In this document: in pieces, positions 45,101 to 47,826 of the stretch
Layout: the number at the start of each line of letters is the position of its first letter
Position numbering within the stretch: position 1 is the first letter of the stretch
Source of the DNA: an uncultured bacterium
GTDB lineage: Bacteria; Cyanobacteriota; Vampirovibrionia; Gastranaerophilales; Gastranaerophilaceae
Direction of reading: 5' to 3'
Length of the DNA: 47,826 nt
Assembly: GCA_949292185.1 (NCBI GenBank)
Contig: CASEYP010000030.1
Span: 1-47,826, forward strand
The notes under the pieces: generated by a model
What the model saw: only the letters and a program-made list of their open reading frames with translations
Databases searched by the model: none
Told to the model about the DNA's origin: nothing
Program-made: the position numbers and the translations under genes

Positions 45101-46910
45101 AATTTTCATAATTACCTGTTCCGTTGTTTGTAATGCTACCGTCAATATCTAAAGAGCCTGCATTGTTTGTCATATCAAGACCTTCAGAATGTATATTTCC
45201 TGATTCTGTAACTGTAAATCCACCATCACCATTGTTGGTCATAGTTAATGTTCCATCTGTATTTGTAATAGAACCGGAAGCATTTAATGCTGTACCATCG
45301 TTAAGAACAGTTGCATCTCCTGAGTTGGTAAATGTTCCGCCTAGATTTAAGTTACCTGCATTGTTAGTTAAGTTTGCACCTTGTGAATCAATATTTCCTG
45401 TAACATTAAAACCACCAGCTCCATTGTTTGTCATATTCAATGTACCGTTTTGGTTGTTTACAGTTCCAGAAACATTTAATACTGTACCATTATTTGTAAT
45501 ATCACTGGTACCATTATTTGTAAATGAACCACCGATATTTAATGCTCCAGCTTCATTGGTTACTGTTGCATGTCCTGCATTGTCAACTTCACCATTAATT
45601 GTTAAGCCTCCGGCACCTGTATTTAACATTGTAAGATCACCGGTGTTAGTTACAGTTCCACTGTTATCAACATTAAGTCCGCCTGCACCATAGTTAATAA
45701 CTGAAGTGTTACCGTTAGTGTTGGTTAAGTTTCCTGAAATGTTTAATTCTGCTACTTTTGTGTTATCAACAGGGTAGTATGTATTATCATCACTACCATT
45801 TTGGATATTAACATCACCGCCATTGTTGGTTACGTTACCAGAAATATCAATGCCTTGATATCCTGTGTTTTGGATTGTTAAGTCGCCTTCAGTATTAATA
45901 TTACCTGAAATAGAAATTCCGGAATCAGCATTTAAATCCATTGTCCCTAGGTTTCCTGATTCTACAGGTAAATTATAAATTTCGGTGTTGCCTTTGTTGA
46001 TAATTGTACCAGAAATATCTACTCCTGATTGGTTATTTTGTATTTTTAATGTACCTTCTCTGTTTGCAACAGTACCTGAAATATTTGTACCATTATCAGA
46101 TCCCATATAGTTATAAATTTCAGTATTACCTTTACCATAGTTCATAACATGACCGGCAATGTCTACGCCTGCAACATTATCACCTGAATTTTGGTTTGCT
46201 TTGATTACAATATTTCCATTGTCACTTGTAAAGGTACTTCCTGATGTTAAATTGTTTGTGTTTACTAATTGGTTGAATAATGCATCTGCATTGTTTAAGT
46301 TATTTGCAATTTGAGTTTCATTAACTCCGGCAAATACTCCTGCATTTTGACCAACTGTAACTTGTCCGCCATTAATGTTGACATCATTTGCCGCAAAGAT
46401 TTTACCATTAATTGTAACGGCTCCACCAGCATTATACTTTTGTGCATCTGCTAATGTAGATGCTCCAGGATTTTTAACGAGATTTTGGTAATGAACTTGA
46501 TCTGGAGTGTATACGCCTAAAGAACCAACATTAAGGACGCCTGATGCGCCTACAACCATACCGTTTGGAGAAACGAAAATGGCTTTCCCATTATAGAAAG
46601 CTCCATTTTTCATAGTGTTTAATACACCATTAATGTTAATTTGGTTATCAACCATGTTTACAAATGTAGAGATATCTGTGTAATTTAAATTCGCGATATC
46701 CCCTTGAGATAAGTTAAATTTCTCATAGTGTCTAAAACCTAACTCACCAGCTTTTGTAGCAGGATCTATATTGAATACTCCATTGCTACCCGCAACTCCA
46801 GATATTTCTGAAGCTACAACTGTTAATGTCATTGTTTGTTGTACAAGAAATAAGCCTGTTAGTAATGAGGCTATTACTCTCCTTTGGTTCTTTCTACTTT
46901 TTCTCGTCAT
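42144..46910 (-). CDS. TPS filamentous-haemagglutinin-type exoprotein with Asp-rich linker and C-terminal PilZ-like domain
   Basis: From ATG 46910 (AAAGGA upstream) the product is 1588 residues; 26 open codons upstream lack a ribosome site and signal features. Residues 1-35 form a basic, long Sec signal ending VVASE. A TPS/haemagglutination-activity domain (about 45-135) has ININGVLN and the IFVSPNGMVVGASG motif of TpsA proteins. Then come about 900 residues of Asn/Thr/Gly repeats (units like VTNTGDLTMLNTGAGG), a predicted beta-helix, and a non-repeat region (about 1040-1380). An Asp-rich run (about 1382-1455) follows, and a PilZ-like domain (1482-1580) with R-x3-R (RQYMR) and D-x-S-x2-G (DISRGG). 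No TpsB pore gene is in the window. An adhesin ending in a cytoplasmic-type sensor domain is unusual. Confidence 0.88.
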   Translation of the reverse strand: MTRKSRKNQRRVIASLLTGLFLVQQTMTLTVVASEISGVAGSNGVFNIDPATKAGELGFRHYEKFNLSQGDIANLNYTDISTFVNMVDNQININGVLNTMKNGAFYNGKAIFVSPNGMVVGASGVLNVGSLGVYTPDQVHYQNLVKNPGASTLADAQKYNAGGAVTINGKIFAANDVNINGGQVTVGQNAGVFAGVNETQIANNLNNADALFNQLVNTNNLTSGSTFTSDNGNIVIKANQNSGDNVAGVDIAGHVMNYGKGNTEIYNYMGSDNGTNISGTVANREGTLKIQNNQSGVDISGTIINKGNTEIYNLPVESGNLGTMDLNADSGISISGNINTEGDLTIQNTGYQGIDISGNVTNNGGDVNIQNGSDDNTYYPVDNTKVAELNISGNLTNTNGNTSVINYGAGGLNVDNSGTVTNTGDLTMLNTGAGGLTINGEVDNAGHATVTNEAGALNIGGSFTNNGTSDITNNGTVLNVSGTVNNQNGTLNMTNNGAGGFNVTGNIDSQGANLTNNAGNLNLGGTFTNSGDATVLNDGTALNASGSITNTDGTLTMTNNGDGGFTVTESGNIHSEGLDMTNNAGSLDIDGSITNNGTGNYENYGSGFNINGTVENNGAGTYYNNGAEGLNINGSVTNAGQATVTNDAGRLNIAGSFSNTGSTQITNNGSELNVSGKVTNKNGNLAMNNAGDQGFNITETGSIDAQGLDFRNTGDAGFNLDGTVTNAGTSQVINKAGDLNIAGNFTNTGDTTMVNDGNQLNVSGTVTNRDGQLTMTNNGANGFIIDESGVIDAEGLLLTNNGQAGFNINGDVTNIGTAEINNTQGDLNVNGTINNNGNATITNEGTNFNVNGTITNQNGTLAMLNENGALNVVGNVSNTNNTTITNHGADGLNVSGNITNGGTLDMTNTGANGVNITGNVSSDGNLTVHNTGANGINIDSTARVTGKSNVTLNNDSQGGIKVKGLVRADNDVAIKSNNGDVVIGDNTENDNYVTAGNDINIVVVDGNILNYGVEKTLLNAAGNLNMNVTDGNIGVEHTDNGIGPNSRDFTKSVNANIKGKVTAIASKANKPDDLVINYAAIDSDMNINQVKADGNVILTVDYGSDGHTRYNMVNASTDPANANVEGKSISLIASGNIGDAENKLTFNQTDASNGHYVDVLANEDINMKGLDDKYTNTEVRDLISKEGNIYFESSGDLHVQETTADKDITIIGRGANVNIDYLGTVPNMPVDYYGPNENITPDNANIKALDINKNVRPNGEMVDGYYAWADSNVRVTNAKLDGGNLDITADNIYANGVAAHFNKDGFSKVADDSTNKVEGAGDIPTGHAVRPDDVTGIDRDEHERNYYYPEGDGDGIFDGKPSYVDPDDGIASDTPLELPDEPQGDTDTDIDVDTDIDVDTDIDVDTDIDVDTDTDVDTDVDVDTDIDVDTDTDVDTDTDIDVDTDTDTDTDDDEELNLPNEDGRSTYIQRKISEDDIDSIDKRQYMRFNVADSNKPVMMERSNNGIDSLIDISRGGIAVTHENSLKVGDVLPVHLTYGDLDINADVKIVSASTNRAGAMFVNLDQATANKLLYLNILLEDTTNISFNK
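42546..42768 (-). repeat. Degenerate hexanucleotide repeat encoding Asp-Val/Ile/Thr
   Basis: Tandem 6-nt units encode D-T, D-I and D-V pairs in the linker before the PilZ-like domain of the 1588-residue protein. The units are partly diverged, so it is less pure than the array at 47576. Confidence 0.9.
44100..45700 (-). repeat. Internal protein-coding repeats of the TPS exoprotein
   Basis: Diverged units of roughly 25-30 codons recur, each with a GxxTN, (L/M)xxTNNGAxGFN-like pattern. They reflect beta-helix coils rather than a separate element. Confidence 0.7.
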
Positions 46911-47110
46911 CGTATATCCTTTCATTTGGTTGTATGTTGTTTCTTCTTTATCTTTTGTTCTTTCTATGTCTGCTCCGCTCATTTGCACACAAGTTCACTT
47001 TTTGAGTTTTTACATGACATTCGAATAGTCTATGTATTAATAAACGTTTTTTTTATTAGAAAATTTAGGTTTTTGTTACAAAACTTTATATAATTTTACA
47101 AATCTTAAAC

Positions 47111-47147
47111 AAAAACGGGTAGATTATCCTATAACCTACCCGTTTTT
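47111..47147 (-). terminator. Intrinsic terminator between the two PilZ-like exoprotein genes
   Basis: AAAAACGGGTAG / CTACCCGTTTTT, strong stem after the stop at 47171; it separates that gene's transcript from the next gene downstream, which starts at 46910. Confidence 0.85.
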
Positions 47148-47170
47148 ATTCTTTTGTTAGTATTGTTATT

Positions 47171-47826
47171 CTATTGTAAACTTGAGATTGTACTGTTATT
47201 TACGTCTTCAAGTATCATATTTAGGTATAACAATTGATTTGCTGTGCCTTGATCAAGGTTTACGAACATTCCACCAGCCCTGTTTGTCGTAGCTGATACA
47301 ATTTTTACATCTGCCTTGATGTCGAGTCCGCCATAAGCTATGTGTACGGGTATTACATCTCCAACTTTAATTGTATTGTCGTGAGTTACTGAAATTCCAC
47401 CTCTTGATACATCCAGTAATGATTCAACACCGTTGCTTCTTTCCATAGCAATTGGATTTCTGTTATCAGATACTCGGTATCTCATATATTGACGTTTGTC
47501 GATAGATAGAATTTCTTCTTGGTTTAATTTTCTTTGAATGTATGTGCTTCTACCATCTTCGTTGATTGTATCATCGTCAGTATCTGTGTCAGTATCTGTG
47601 TCAGTATCTGTGTCAGTATCTGTATCAGTATCAGTATCTGTATCTGTGTCAGTATCGGTATCTGTGTCAGTATCGGTATCTGTGTCAGTATCAGTATCAG
47701 TATCTGTATCTGTATCTGTATCAGTATCAGTATCTGTATCTGTATCTGTATCTGTATCTGTATCTGTATCAGTATCTGTGTCAGTATCTGTGTCTGTGTC
47801 TGTATCAGTATCAGTATCAGTATCAG
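47171..47826 (-). CDS. Second Asp-rich/PilZ-like protein, 5' end outside window
   Basis: The frame is open to the window edge, so the gene continues beyond 47826; the ATG at 47485 is internal. The visible part is a pure Asp-Thr repeat of about 84 residues (47576-47826), a linker with NEDGRSTYIQRK, and a PilZ-like domain with R-x3-R (RQYMR) and D-x-S-x2-G (DVSRGG), then GDVIPVHIAY and NRAGGMFVNLDQ. Linker and domain are closely similar to the end of the 1588-residue exoprotein downstream, so this is probably a paralogous exoprotein. Its N-terminal domains cannot be seen here. Confidence 0.85.
   Translation of the reverse strand, partial: DTDTDTDTDTDTDTDTDTDTDTDTDTDTDTDTDTDTDTDTDTDTDTDTDTDTDTDTDTDTDTDTDTDTDTDTDTDTDTDTDTDDDTINEDGRSTYIQRKLNQEEILSIDKRQYMRYRVSDNRNPIAMERSNGVESLLDVSRGGISVTHDNTIKVGDVIPVHIAYGGLDIKADVKIVSATTNRAGGMFVNLDQGTANQLLYLNMILEDVNNSTISSLQ
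47576..47826 (-). repeat. Hexanucleotide microsatellite encoding (Asp-Thr)n, runs off window
   Basis: At least 42 consecutive 6-nt units (GATACT, GATACA, GACACA and similar on the minus strand) lie within the PilZ-like gene. Because the unit is two codons, slippage would change length without breaking the frame. Confidence 0.93.

Noticed and set aside
43681..45693. Long plus-strand open frames rich in Pro, Val and Phe
   Set aside because: Antisense shadows of the Asn/Thr/Gly repeat gene; composition follows from the repeat codons.
47576..47826. CRISPR-like direct repeats
   Set aside because: Units are 6 nt with no spacers and lie in frame within a coding sequence.

Overview
The window is AT-rich, densely coded bacterial DNA from a diderm. 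Evidence for an outer membrane is a classical autotransporter barrel, an OmpH/Skp periplasmic chaperone, a TolC-family channel and a two-partner-secretion (TPS) exoprotein. A Ski2-like RNA helicase of the type found in cyanobacteria and plastids, low GC, and many small proteins with a shared short N-terminal motif suggest a non-photosynthetic relative of cyanobacteria (Vampirovibrionia/Melainabacteria, probably a gut Gastranaerophilales). That assignment is inference from gene content; no rRNA gene is present.

Layout. Positions 1-4.1 kb: the 3' end of an autotransporter and an adjacent Skp-like chaperone. 4.1-6.9 kb: a PD-(D/E)XK nuclease-like gene, a small unknown and a TolC-family protein. 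6.9-10.0 kb (minus strand): an AIM24 protein, two small membrane-associated unknowns and a UmuC-type polymerase. 10.1-17.5 kb (plus): an unusual regulator made of four tandem GntR-type winged helices, then a tight smc-scpA-scpB operon that ends in a membrane-anchored TPR/matrixin-like metalloprotease. 17.5-23.6 kb: a phosphodiester glycosidase with a structured leader, two small motif proteins, the Ski2-like helicase and serS. 23.7-32.5 kb: clpC, a tail-anchored GT-B (starch-synthase-like) protein, a SIMPL protein, a DUF3137 protein and a PPP-type phosphatase. 32.5-39 kb: a small Cys-rich exported protein, tRNA-Lys, an XRE regulator, pth, a TPR protein, a CNT nucleoside transporter, ribF and fabI. 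39-47.8 kb: a large coiled-coil/glycine-rich protein and three consecutive minus-strand genes for apparently exported proteins that end in PilZ-like domains. Two of those three carry Asp-rich repeats just before the PilZ domain, and one is a 1588-residue TPS exoprotein.

Most genes are single or in short operons separated by good intrinsic terminators, often bidirectional between convergent genes. The housekeeping genes (smc-scpAB, serS, pth, ribF, fabI, clpC, tRNA-Lys) are ordinary.

The candidates for something new are: (1) PilZ-like c-di-GMP-type domains on proteins with Sec signals, including one on a filamentous-haemagglutinin-type exoprotein; (2) a short motif of the form [NS]-F-[TK]-[AGS] near the N-terminus of at least five otherwise unrelated proteins, possibly a sorting tag; (3) the four-winged-helix regulator beside the condensin operon. 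No gene-free stretch exceeds about 300 bases; the largest gaps (18783-19039, 41957-42143, 46911-47170) hold promoters, leaders and terminators as listed.
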